A stretch of DNA of 64,000 nucleotides, from assembly GCA_009823395.1 (NCBI GenBank), contig CM020511.1, positions 9,770,001 to 9,834,000 on the forward strand, in the 5' to 3' direction. Each line of letters begins with the position of its first letter. The first letter of the stretch is position 1. Made by a program: the position numbers and the translations under genes. Shown here one piece after another: positions 46,527-59,248 of this stretch. The stretch is from Thamnaconus septentrionalis (taxonomy: Eukaryota > Chordata > Actinopteri > Tetraodontiformes > Monacanthidae). The notes under the pieces were generated by a model. The model saw only the letters and a program-made list of their open reading frames with translations. It searched no databases and was not told the origin of the DNA.

Positions 46527-49500
46527 AAAATAATAGACAGATACCTTCCATATTTTTTCTTCTGGTGACTTAGAGGGACGAGGCACAACAAACTAAACAG
46601 GGCAATATGAGAGAACTCAGCCTTGGGAATAGCAATGTGTAATACTTCACGTCTGATCTGATCAACAGTCTGCTGTCAAGGTGTTGGACATATGGAGCGA
46701 CTGACAAACTGTAACTGTCAACCTCTCGTCAAGCTGCTGCTGCTGGTGCAGAAAGGGAGCCGTGCCTTCAGTGAGTCTCTCAGTCATAAAGTCCAAGGAA
46801 AAAAAAAAAGAAAAAAAATACACCAGCAGACAGCGAACTGACATTAGGATGGTTTACAACTCTTGGGTCACAAAAGCGTCGGCAAACAACAAAGTGCAAC
46901 AGCCTTTTGGAAAAATGATGTGTGCTCGAACGGAATCATCCGCCTTGTTGGGTTTTCAATTTGCAACACACAACTGTGGCGACAGCGGCTTTGGAGAGAG
47001 GCAAGGCACTTAGATTAGAGTCACAGTGCATGTGTGTGTGTGTTGTTGCGCGCGTGTGAGGTTGCGTTATCTCCCCCTTTCTAATGCCCGTATCTCTCGG
47101 TGGGGATGGAACTGATGGCGGCGTGAATGGTCCTCCCTTTTCACCCGCACCATAAGTCTGGATATAATGGCAGCTTTGTTCTACGACGTAATCGCATTAA
47201 TATGAAAGCAATTGCTCTGGAAAGCAAATCAAATCAGGCCGGATCACATTCAGATGAAAATGAGCTAATCAGAAAAGCTACGTGTTTGCTCAAAGGGAGG
47301 GAGATTAAAACCGAAGAGGGGGGGTACCAGGCGACTGCGGCCGCCTGCTTCCAAATGTCACTTCAGCTCTGTTGCATCCAACTGCAAAAAATAATAAAAT
47401 AAAATAAAATGATAAGAAAAAGTAAAACCTTTCAAGTCATGATTGGAATTCCTTATTTGTTATCAACTGGATCAAAGACAGCTCTTTTTAAATTTGCCTC
47501 CATAAAGGAAGTTGAAACATTATTTAAGACCTGGAAGAGCTGATTCGAATCGTCTTCTGAAAATTTCTGTGTCTGTTTCTAGACCATCATGTTCAGGCTG
47601 GTGCAGCCTGAGACAATTTACATTTAGATTTAGATCCACTTCTTGTCAATGTGCTTTTATAACTCGGTTACAGAAGTCCCATGCATTGCTCTAAGTGCAA
47701 GAGTCTCCACTAGAATTTAACTCAGATGTCAAATTAAACATTTCCTAAATTCCACTGGCCTCATCTCAGGTATCCATCGGGCAAAGAGTGCATTTGATGG
47801 TGAAGAAAAAAACTCTGTGATTGGACATTCCTCTGACTGAGTACGACGACTTGCTCTTGTTGACTGGTTGCCACGGTGAATTGTAGTATCGGCGTTCCAT
47901 TAAAGTGGGCTTTGTGCAGTCGTGGTGAATGCGCTGAACATACTCAGAGTTGATTGAACCAATTTGAATCAGCTGTTCTGGTACCAGATACTCAAAGTTA
48001 TGGATTAGACTCAGAGTTTGTTGAACCTACAGCTTGGAATACCGCCCCCAGGTGGGCCTTAAAACCTGAAGTCCTGGAATAAAACACGAGGAAGAGATTG
48101 CAGCAGCACTAAAAAAGATAAAAAAATTACAGATGCTTACTCAGATATATAACAAAGGATGTACGGCGAACAGCAGGAGCGGCGACAAGTTCAGGCAGTT
48201 TGAGTATAATTTGCTGTTCCAAGTTTGCTACTGGGAGCATAAAAACAATAATTGAAGCATCTGCTACGGTGGGCTGTTTTATCAGCTGACAAGGTAATAG
48301 CTGGGTTTGACCTCATGACTGTCATAATTAGCGATAAGGCGGCCTTGTTTGTGTCTCTCTTTGTCTATCACGGTGGGCGCCTCTCAATGCTGCTTCCTGT
48401 GGCTTATATGCAGACTGAATAAACCAAAGGTTTTAAAGTGTTAATGTAAAACAACAACAAAAACAATCTTGATTACTTCTGGCAACACCAAGTAAATGAA
48501 AAAAAAATAGACATTTATTTTGTTAAAAAAAAACAATCTGAACATTAAACGGTCAACTTCTGTAAATACATGAAAAAAGTAATTTACATTACTTACTTTT
48601 TTAAACATTATTTTATTGCATTTAAGTAGCACCTGTGGACTGTAATGAGTTTTTCGAATGCATGTGGAAAGTGGAAATTGGGATTTAAAGGCACTTTGAA
48701 CACTGTCATAGGTTAAATGTTGCCTTCATGGCTTCATGGCTTCCACATCACTGGAGCACATCCCTGATCAGCTGCAGGATTAAGTGCTCCTGAGTGGATG
48801 AGCCGCGGGGAAATTATATTTTTCTCCCCATTACATCAACATTAGCAATATGGGGAGAGTAGAATTACGCGATCACTCACGCAAACACACTGACACACAC
48901 AGGATAGCAGTGACTCAGTGTTTTAGCCATTTGTAAAAAGGACCATTAAGCATGATGTCGCTTGATGGTGACACATCGTTTGCACGTGTTCTTGCCGGGA
49001 CTCGGCAATACCTTCCCACTGCTGCCCTACATTGAAAATGTAGGATTCCTTCAAATTAAGGAATAATTATTGTGTTTATTAAACTGCACAAGGTGTCTGT
49101 TTGAAACATTATTCATATTTTCGATAGATTTTCTTTTATTTTGAAAAAACTACTGCATGTTTTGAGATTAAAAGTTCTTTAGTGAGATCATAAATCTGAT
49201 AATTATTTTAACCAATTGTACTTAATCAATTAGTAATTTGGTCATTTTGATTTGACAACTGAGTGAATTAAAAATATATATTTGAAGTTCATCGTCATAT
49301 CAACATTATGACACATCTGACATTGTGTCTTAATGGTGGAGCAACTAGTTCAAGCTAGTCAGCCGCCTGCTTGTTTGCTATCACATATCAGTCCGGATCA
49401 CCATTTCAATAGCCAATACTAGTTGAAGGATGTAAAAGAAAAAAATTCTCTTACTTAGTATCTCCCTAATTTTGGATGTCATAAATTTCACTGAGTCAAG

Positions 49501-50500
49501 CTATCTCTTGTCCAAACACATCCTGGAAAGCTCAGGGGCACGACTTCATTTTGTTGGAGCCCCTGTTCTGGCAACATCAGCAAAAAAAGGGGGGCGAAAA
49601 AAACCCTGGTGCCCTAGAGGCCTTGAAGTATTTTTATTACAGTGCACAAGTTCCCCCCAACGGAAGAAGCACATGATGTAAACACTGGATTTCAGTGTTG
49701 CTCAGAGAAAACTATGCAGTCTCTGACATAATATTCATATACCAGTATTTTTTATAAGGTGGTCACTGCTCCATTTCGATAAGCATTAGCTATGTAGTGG
49801 CTATATATACACGTGTTGAGTTGTCATTCTGACTGTCTGGCCTGTTTTAGTTCCTGCTTGAGAGCCACTGAATACATGAGAAGATGATGACATATGACAT
49901 GCTAAATTAAATGAATGAATAAATAAACGAATAAATAAGAAAAGTAAGACACACATTTCTCTGACAGTAAAGCAAACACAATGCTCGGCAATCTCTGTGG
50001 GTGCTTGGATCCAGAAGCAACCACGGAACCAGCGGCAGAGGCCCTGGTTTTCAAAATGTGACTTCACACCATTACGTGTCAGAAAACAGCCCCTCAAATG
50101 GATGCAACACAGCTGTGCACAACTGTGAGGGAGCAGACATTTGGGTTATTTCAGGCGCCAAAATCGGATTTCACAGGTTGCATTCCTGGGGATTCCAAGG
50201 CGCCCGGCTATTTTAGGCTGGGCCTGAATCACTGAATTTCACTGAGAGACGGCGGAGAGTCTGCCATATACAATTGACTCATTGCCACAGGGAATCTGGC
50301 TTTAATACAGCACTTTTCCTAACTAATAATCCATTAGCTCTGCATGTTTAGTCCTTTTGGACTAATGTTCATGTGATCTGAGATGGTGTAAAATAACCCA
50401 AAAACAAAATCTTGCAAAATATTTCACCAAACAGACAAAATAGGCTCAATTATTAAAATAGTTACCTCAGGAACGCCGTAGATGAAGAGGCAGACTAATT
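46527..50500. other. 5' flank without recognised genes
   Basis: About 4 kb with A/T-rich stretches and short open frames that carry no signature. No element ends were recognised. Some parts look unique and could be conserved non-coding sequence, but that cannot be judged from one genome. Confidence 0.5.
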
Positions 50501-50574
50501 ATCTTTCTTAAATATGTATCCTCTTACACGGCAAAGCAAAGACCTTGCCATTGAACATCAGTTTTTGTGAGGAC

Positions 50575-50620
50575 TTGTGTGTGTGTGTCCGTGTCTGTGT
50601 GTGTGTGTGTGCGTGTGGAC
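50575..50620. repeat. (TG)n microsatellite, imperfect
   Basis: Alternating TG with CC and CT interruptions. Confidence 0.9.
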
Positions 50621-50759
50621 CGAAACCTTCTGCATATTCAACAACAATAAACCGGGCTTTAACACCAGACTGCGAAAACAACTCTGCCAGGCCGAGGAGG
50701 AGGCCTACTAAAGTGGGGACCACGCCCTTTACGAGCAGGCCAGGAACACACTGGTAATG

Positions 50760-51430
50760 AGTCAACATGGGACAACACTTCGTCCTCCTACTCCTCCTGA
50801 AGTCCCCAGAGACATATGCATGGATTCCGTGGGTGGCCTTCACCTCGACATTTGACACCATCATCCCAAAAATCATCAGCACTGGTGACCCCCTGGACGA
50901 GAAAAATAGCACCCATTGCCTCCCTGATTGACACTCGGTATTCCGGGTTGGACTTAGGGGGTTAGATCACCCAATACTCCCGCTGCTGCTGTTCATCACT
51001 TTTTCAAGGAATGGGTCGAATGTGGAGGACATATTTGAGTCGTCTCTCAAGACTGTGGAGATGATGGTGGATTACAGGAGGAACCCGTCCAACCGACCCC
51101 CTGTCACAATCCTCAACGGAACCGTGTAGGGTAATTCATGTGACTGAGAACCGTGATCTCCCGGGACCTGAAGTGGACCTCCCACACAGACTCAGTCAGA
51201 AGGAAGGCACAGCAGATGTTATTCTTTCTGTGAAAAAATGAGGAAGTTCAACCTGAAGAGCGACTGGTCTTTACACATTGATCGGCCACCAAATCAAGCC
51301 AGGGACAGACTGCAATGGACTATGAGGTCTGCAGAGAGACGATCACTGGGGATGGCCCGCTCTACTGCTCTAAGCAGGGCCGTAGAGTCTTCTTCAAGTT
51401 GATAATGTAAAGACCATCACTTTTCCTCCA
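50760..51430 (+). mobile_element. decayed L2-like LINE reverse transcriptase fragment
   Basis: Pieces of a non-LTR reverse transcriptase are readable in plus frames broken by stops and shifts. TSTFDTIIPKIISTGDPL at about 50842 resembles the SAFNTIIP motif. SLKTVEMMVDYRRNPSNR followed by PPVTILNGT near 51067 resembles the KTKEMVVDYRR motif. LQWTMRSAERRSLG near 51309 resembles the LQWTVRSAERIIG motif at the C-terminus. The catalytic YxDD box is not visible. The order is that of an L2/CR1-type ORF2 with large deletions. It is a fossil, not functional. Confidence 0.65.
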
Positions 51431-52624
51431 CTGATCCATCTGGAAGTCCAAGTTGGTGCCTCCCAAATGGGTTCCTGCCACCAGGAACTTCAGCACGTAC
51501 CATCACTGCAGACCCCTCACACCTTGGACACAAACTGCACTGACTACTTTCTTCTGGTAGGCACTACAGAGCTCTGTTCACCAAAATCAGTCAATATGAA
51601 ACAAAGGACACAAACGCACGTACACATATGCGCGCATGCACACACATGCACTCTTTGTGAGGGTGATGTAAGTTGGATTATTTCAGTCGAGCACCACAGA
51701 TCAACAGCGGCTGGTCTACAAAGGACAAGTTGTTAGCCTAATCTGCTCTGGCACAGTGATAACGACACTCTCAGACCCAACACAGAAAACCAAACAAGCG
51801 TGAAGTCTGTTGAGTGCATCTAAAAAAAAAGACCTCCCATGATCAGCGGTTGCCTCACAACTGTTATTCCCTTTCACTGATACCAGGAAACAGTAGGGAT
51901 AATGTGTTCGTTGTCACTGTCTTAATGATTTCACTGTTTTGTCATTCAAATTTTCTTTTCTGCATGTTTTGATGGGGGGAAAAACACTGTGTGAAAACCT
52001 GGAAGAAACCAATTGAGTGGATGAACCAACATTTTTCCTTTCAGTATGAAGGTTTCTTCACAAATTTTGTAATGATGTTTTGTAGCAAGACCTTGATTTC
52101 AATCAGCACTGAGGTGTCAATTTAAATCAGTCCACAAAAATTTGTTTAGATGTGTTTGTAGTAGATATAGACAAATTATGACACTAAGTGCTATTCTCAT
52201 TTCAGTCAAAAATTATATGTATGTATGTATATGAATGTGTGTTCTAGATGGATGATGGATTGGACAACCCTATTTTCTCTCAGAGGTTGGTAGCTAGTTG
52301 CTAACAGCAACATGCCAACATCTGTGGCAAACAGAAACACTATGGCACCCAACTAAGCTGTCGCCAAAGTCCATCCAGATGTATATGATTATTTGCTTCC
52401 AGCAACCACGAAGCTGGACAAGAACAGATTGTGTACAACCTCACTGTTTTATCTTATCAAAACTACCCCCCACTTGAATCGACTGTATGCTTCTGTCACC
52501 CTAAAGGACACTGATCGGCCCGGTGATATTCTGCCCTGGCCGAAGAGGCGGCAGATAGCAAGTTTTCAAGGTCTGTGAGGTTACAATACTGCTGAACTGG
52601 AGGAGAAAAAAAAATCTTTTGTTG

Positions 52625-52688
52625 TCACTGAGCAGCAGCAGCAGCAGCAGAGTCAGAATCCTCTGCTGCTGCTGCTGCTGCTCAGTGA
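52625..52688. repeat. perfect 28-bp palindrome built on CAG/CTG repeats
   Basis: The left arm (52625-52652) TCACTGAGCAGCAGCAGCAG and onward to GCAGAG is the exact reverse complement of the right arm (52661-52688). The 8-base loop is TCAGAATC. Each arm holds six or more CAG or CTG triplets. The arrangement can form a cruciform in DNA or a long hairpin in RNA from either strand. Confidence 0.96.
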
Positions 52689-52744
52689 AGACAAGCCAGC
52701 AAAGCAGCACAGACCTGCACTGTCCTGTGGTTATCACTCAGCTG

Positions 52745-52785
52745 GTGTGTGTGTGTGTGTGCGCCCGTGTGTGTGTGTGTGTGTG
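52745..52785. repeat. (TG)n microsatellite, interrupted
   Basis: TG dinucleotides with a CGCCCG interruption. Confidence 0.9.
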
Positions 52786-53340
52786 AAGGTTTCCCAGGGT
52801 TGAAGGGCTCCATTGAGACAAGCTCTCCTCCTCTCCTCTCATTGCCATGCAGAGGGGACCAGCTGCCTACACTCGGCTGTGACGGCTGAAATATTTACCA
52901 CTCTGTTTACCGGGCATGTCCCGATTCTAAGACCATGTCCCCAGACCCCTCCTCTCCTCCTTTATACCTAAAAACTTCACCCCCGACCCCCTCTGCCTTG
53001 ACGCCTGGTGTCAGAGCTCCCTATCATCTTCGTCGATAATACATCTGCTGGCTGTCGCACTTTAATACCATCCCCCTTTTGCAATGATTTTTTTCCATTT
53101 TCCCCGCAATGTGTCGGTGTTTGCGCTATCAAAATGTCACAGGGAAATTTACAAGGGAGCGAGCTGCCAAACAAAGCTTATTTTTGTCTGGGGCTTTAAA
53201 GGCGGTGGGCTGGGGTTTGGTTGGGGGGGATAAAAATCTATATACTAGAAATCAATGGGGGAAAATTTATTGCCGGCACCTGTGGGCTGAAGATTGGCTC
53301 CCATTCACACAATAGAATAAATGACTTGGATGGATTTTTT

Positions 53341-53344
<4 letters not shown>

Positions 53345-53396
<52 letters not shown>
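53345..53396. repeat. (TG)26 microsatellite
   Basis: Uninterrupted TG dinucleotides following a T-run. Confidence 0.96.
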
Positions 53397-53402
<6 letters not shown>

Positions 53403-53579
53403 CCTCCACAGCCTTCCTTCGCAGATCTTTGTCCTCTTTGTATTTTCATTGAATTGACTGGACGGCATCACTTGGACAGCCTGATATTTTGTTCCACTCC
53501 GTGCAAGTGCACTGTTTTCTAAGTACTATTAAAAACGGCTCCATCAGACGTCTTAAAAAAAAGTAAAAGCAGCATCTTA

Positions 53580-54300
53580 TCCTCCGCACCCGCCCCCATT
53601 TCCCCACCGTGGCACACGACGTGCGCGTTTTCCGATGTTGTGAACATCTACGTCGTCGCCATGCGTTGAAACCGCAGCGGCGCGTAAAGGTCGCTCTGCG
53701 AAGACGCCGTTAACGGGGTTTTTTAGCAGCCGAGCCAAGAGTGCGAAATCGCGAAAAGTTCACAGGGGTTAAATCCCTGCGGCCGAACCGCCTCCCCCGT
53801 CGACCGTGTCCCCCGCAGCTCATGGCAAAAATCAGACATCACAGTCTCCAGGGGAGAAGAAAAAAAAAAAAGAAAAGAAAAAAATCCCCACATTTTTTCA
53901 CTCCTCGCCACCATATAAGTGGACTTCCCTCTCAGCTGGCAGCTCGCGTTCGCCGATGTGACACGAGATCCTCGTCTCCTCGCTATTCTCTCCCCATCTC
54001 CCCATCTCTCTCTATCTCCCCTCCATCCATCTCATCCGCATTTGCCGTCGACGCCACGCTCGTTTTAGGCGCCTGCGGGGCGTTAGTGTGATCCCTCAGT
54101 GCACAAGTGAAAGGGGGGAAAAAAAATAAATAACTAAAAAAACCCACGCGCCTTTAGGGCACAATTACCCAATGCCAGCCGCTATTACCGCGGTTCCTCT
54201 ACAATCACCCCCCCGAGGGAAGGGGGGCGGGAACGTGGGGGTGGGCGGGGGTGCATGGAACCCACACGGCATCACATCTCACCCCCCCACCCCCCACGAG
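53580..54300. promoter_or_regulatory. CpG-rich block, candidate adgrb1 promoter or non-coding first exon
   Basis: Strong CpG enrichment over about 700 bp (for example CGACGTGCGCG at 53619-53629, GCGGCGCG near 53678, and 53780-53800) in an otherwise CpG-poor flank, about 16.7 kb upstream of the adgrb1 coding start. Mammalian BAI1 has a non-coding first exon, so this is a reasonable candidate; the transcript end cannot be seen in sequence alone. It could also belong to a divergent neighbour transcribed to the right. No TATA box or clear open reading frame is present. Confidence 0.35.
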
Positions 54301-54339
54301 TAATGGATTTATGATACCCCCCTCGCTCCATATGGAGCC

Positions 54340-54366
54340 ACACACACACACACACACACACACACA
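54340..54366. repeat. (CA)n microsatellite
   Basis: About 13 CA units beside the CpG-rich block. Confidence 0.93.
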
Positions 54367-54399
54367 TAAACAACGCGCAAATTCCACGAGCGTTTCACT

Positions 54400-57300
54400 C
54401 CGCTCCGGCCATATGCTCGTAACTCAGGGGCTAAACCTGTCCTAAAGCATATATGCATATGTGAGCGTGGCTTTTATGTGAGGATGGGGGGAGGAAGGGG
54501 GGATGAATAAAAGACATGTAGTTCCCTCAGAGCTGAAATCACTCCTCCTGTCTGCGCTCCGCTCTGAATCTTGACACCTGTGGGCTTTAACGTGACTGAT
54601 ATTTCTTGGAATTGTTTCAAGATCTTGAAAGTAGTAAAAATCTGAAGCCATGCCAAAAAGATCCTTGCCATAAATCAAGTCTGCCGCTTTAAGACATGAC
54701 GGAATACGAATCCAAGAGGTGGGATTATAAATCTGACCTGAGAAGGAACGTTTGAGTGGCTTGGAAAAGCCATTTTTGCGTAATTTCCTCTGAGATCCGG
54801 TATTTACAAGAATGTGGCTGCCAAAGTGAAATAACTACCTCCAGCCATCCAGCACCACTGCACCCAGACTTTGTTCTTCAGCTTTTCAAGTGTTTTTTTT
54901 TTTTAACATTCTGTTTCACTCTTTTTTGTGTGTTACTCCCAATGTGTCTTCTCTGTTTGTTTTTTTTGTTTTCTTAATGAAGAGAAAATGTATTTTCTAA
55001 ATTTGTTATTTGCCAAGTCCATAACATTTTTTTTACGCAAGGTTTTGAAATACCCTTTCCTTTTATGAGTCCAATGAATTTGTGATTTGTGTGTGCATGT
55101 GTGTGTGTGTGTGTGTGTCCATTTCTGAAAAGTCAACACTATTTGTTATGCTATTTAAGTACCATCGCAGGTGGGAGCGTGTGCTTGAGCCTCGCGCCAC
55201 CGACAGCTTCACACCATGAAGGTATTCAGCACAACGGCACAACCTCGAGTACGATGTTGCTTTTTTAGCAGTAAAGAAGAAAAAAGTAATTGGTTCATTT
55301 CTTTGATCATTTAATTACCACAACTGACAGAAACAGTTTCCGCACCTGCATGGGTTTGCCATTATCAGTGTCTTGAAAACTGAAAATGTTAAATCTGTTG
55401 CAATTAGTTGGTTGCAATTAAAAAAACAAACCAAAAAAAACGGGTGAAGTTTTGGGTGAGCTCAACCAACTGATTGAGTTTAATTGCAGGGTAGCAGTGG
55501 AAATTACCATTGTGCCTACAAGAAATTTTGTCCAGTCATCATCAAACTCAGTTAGTTGAGCTAAACCAAAACTTTGCCTATTTTTTTTTTTTAATTACGC
55601 AACCTGCCGTAGCCTTGGGGCATTTGTTGGCGCTCAGTAGCAGCAATCTACAGCCAGACATTATTTTTCATTTGAATTTCTTTCATTTAAGACAGCATAT
55701 TGGAGACTTCAGTGTGAAGTCACACTTTGCTGTGGTTTGTAAATCTACTCATGTTTAATATGATCTGCTTGGTTACGCATAGTGTTAATGGTAATCAACA
55801 TTAACACACAACACAAGCACACCGGAGTTATGGAGTTCCACAAGTGTCTGTTCTTGGTCCAATCTATTTCACCTTTGGGCAAGATTATTCGCAAGCACAA
55901 ATGTAAATTTTCACTGCTACCCAACTCTATCTGCCAATCCAGCTGTGATCAAAATCAATCTGTTGGTTAAGCTCAAAGTAAGGACATTGAAAGCCTGAAT
56001 GATGAGTCACTTTCTGTTCTTAAACTCAGATGAAAATGAAGCTACTGTCACAGCCTGAAGAGAAGCTTGATATTAAAAAAGAAAAAATATTCTAGATGGT
56101 ATTATAGACCTGCACGACAAATAAAGTTGGACTAAAATGTATTGTGAACAAGTGATTCATACACCTGAGAGGTGGAACAATATATACAGTACAGTAAAAA
56201 AACAAAACACCAAGTGCTGTGCTCTATACCAGCACTCCTGGTGTACCGCTTGTCATTTTCCTTACCAGCACATTCAGTGCGGTTTTTCCAGTGCAAATGT
56301 TCTCAGAGGCTGGGTTAAATTATGCCTCAACCCATTAATAATAATTATTGCTGTTATTATTCCCTCCTACGAAATGTCTCTTTCCAACCCCAAAAGTATT
56401 CACAAATGCGCCGGCAGAGGAGGGAAGTGAAGCGGCGCACCTAGATATCTTTCATTGATGTCCTCGTTTTGTGTTGTTCATTCTGCGCATATTTTGGTCG
56501 GTGACAAGGAGCTAATTACGGGAACACACACACTCATAAACTAGCGAGAATGACTGTCACTGAGCTGAATATCTTAAGTGAGTTAGTGGGTGTTTGCTGT
56601 ATTAGGCTGAGAGACAGAATGAGAGAGTGTGTCCCTGGTGGCTGGCCACAGCGTACATGGCTGATTACACACATTGACAGGCCCACTTCATCACGGCACA
56701 CTCGGCCTATGTGCGCTACCTTCTCCCGCCCCCTAGTCACAATACATTTCGTTTTTACAATCAACTTTGTTTCAGTCGTCCAAACTTCCTGCTTTGTAAC
56801 AAAACCAATATTACCAAACCCGGGTTTTATTTCCACGGTATTACATTAAAGTAATGGGTTGTGGCATTCCGATCTAAATTAAATTTCCCTTATCTGCTCT
56901 TATACATATTGAAGTACGGGGTTTTAGCTAAGCCATAAAGGTTTTAACATTTTCTGTTCTTAAAATAGTACTTTTCCCAGGGAAAAAAACAGGGGAAAAA
57001 ATCATTGGACGCCCAAACAAGTGAATCATGTTGTGTTATCCAATTCCCTGGCAGTTGAAAGTGGGGTAGTTCGCATGAGAATGACTGAGCAGACAATGAA
57101 AACAGTGCCAGCTGCAGAAACTCAAACTTTACTGTGTGCGGCAGAGGAAAACAACAATACTTATGTGTTCCACCAGCAGAGATGATGCTCTCAGAGGTTC
57201 CGGAGAGGGCAGATGGTGTGAAGAGTAAATTTAGCCCCAGCAACAAAAAAATTGCTTGCCTTCCAGTTCATCGAGCCTCTTTACTATACAGCAGAGAACA

Positions 57301-59176
57301 ACATAAGGGTGAGACACACAGGAAGGGGCCGATCTGACTATTGTCGCTCTCTATAGCCAACTTCCTCCTTGACCCAAAGTCAAAGCGCAAGAAGTTCCGC
57401 AGTTGGCCATGAGGGTCCCGCTTTGTTCCACACTAATAGACCCGATGTTGCTTTTGACAATGCGCACTGCTCAAGTTGATCTAGTTTATGATTGAATTTG
57501 TCTCTTTTCGTATCAGAGTCCGGCTTCGTCCATAAACTTGCGGCAAATGCATAATGAGTACAGAGAGTTTCAAGTATTAGCTTCTATGAAATTGTGACAA
57601 AGTGCGTTTGGTGTCTGTATAGCTGCTGACAGTGCTCTTCGGTGTCAAGTGTCCTGTTGCTTCGAGACAGTGAGAAGCTCAGGGCAGGCAAAAAAAAAAA
57701 AAAGTACCCCTATTTCTCTTGCGGACTTGAGTCAATGACCTGAGAAGACTGTCGATAAAGCTGTAGAGGGCAAGAGATATCGCTAACAGCCCCCGACTCT
57801 GAACAGTGACAGAGAATATCACTGTCAGCGGCTGCACACTGACCAACGGCGTCTGTCAGAGGACGACAGAAGAGGAATTTAGAGTGAAGTTAAAAAGCTG
57901 AAATTGAGCTGATGAATGTGAACTTTGTGCCCTTGTGGGCAAAAGTACCAGAAAAATTCAAAGTGGGAACAAGATCAAGGGTGAGTACAAAGTTAACTGA
58001 AGAAGTGGGGCGAAAAATTATGAGAAAAGATAAGGGCAGAGCGATGAAGGCAGTTTGTTGAAATATGGAATGGACAAAGAGAAAGATAAGTTTCCAGGAG
58101 ATTGTTATTGATCTCTCATATTGCGTGTTTTCTTTTTTTCTAAATAGTTAATTTGTTTCACTCTCTGTTCAACTTTGTGGAGACAAATCAACAAAGTGCT
58201 CAAGAAGACAAAATGCACTCATTATAATGCCACAAGGTCCTTGACGTAACTGGAGGAAAACAACAGTGTGACTGTAATGAGGTGGAACGTGGTTGGGGGT
58301 CACCAAGGAAATTCTCCTCTTCAGCAGAGCTCCTGTACAAACACAGCTGACAGTGGCTGCCGACTGGAAAGTCAGCATTTAGGGACACATGTTCTACTCG
58401 AAGGAAACATTCTTTTTTTTTTTTTTTATCTTATGGAAGATAAATTACCTCCAGACCAGTGTTCCTGACTTGGCAGAATGGAATCTTGTGCAGGTGAACG
58501 TGTGTATTAAACCTTTCAAAAGCTGATTAAAGAAGTTTTTCTACAAAGGGAATAAGATATTCAATATTTAGATTTCATTTAGCCATTTAGGGCTACTGAT
58601 CAACTCCGAACTATGAACAATGTTGAACCAAACTGACAACAAGCTTTTGAAATACTGCTTAAATATATTCTTGAAGAGGTTTGCTAAACAAACAAGAGAA
58701 ACATTTGTTGGATCATAGACTTTTTGTCCTGCCAACATCAGAGAAAAAGACAAAATTAAACAAGACTGTTAGTTTTCTTAATCAATCAGTTGAGATCAAT
58801 TGATAAATTCTGTGTCTGATGCACAAAATGGTGAGTGAGTTCTGGTCACAGAATTAGGGTTAGAACGGTCAGAACCAGCACAATTATAGCTAACGTGAGC
58901 ATTCATTAGGAAAGTCTTTCATGCTAATTGTGTTTTCTGAGGTGTAGTACTTTTGCTGACTTACTCATATAGAAAGTTACCGTTCACCACACCACTCACT
59001 AATGTCTCACTGACAGCCGACATTCTGGTATATTTTTTTCGCGGCTATTATTTTCTTGCTGTTTAGTAGCAGTTAGCAGCGGTTAGCCACCGGCTTGCAA
59101 CAGCGCCCGCTAATGGTTCAGAGTATGGCCATGTGATTGATTTGAGTAGAAAACATAGCAGCAGTATTAACAAGTT

Positions 59177-59180
<4 letters not shown>
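54400..59180. other. 5' flank without recognised genes
   Basis: About 4.8 kb of mostly A/T-rich sequence with a (TG)n tract at 55088-55118. No domain-bearing open frame, RNA gene or element end was recognised. Confidence 0.5.

Positions 59181-59181
<1 letters not shown>

Positions 59182-59247
<66 letters not shown>
59182..59247. repeat. (AT)33 microsatellite
   Basis: Uninterrupted AT dinucleotides over about 66 bp. Confidence 0.97.
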
Positions 59248-59248
<1 letters not shown>

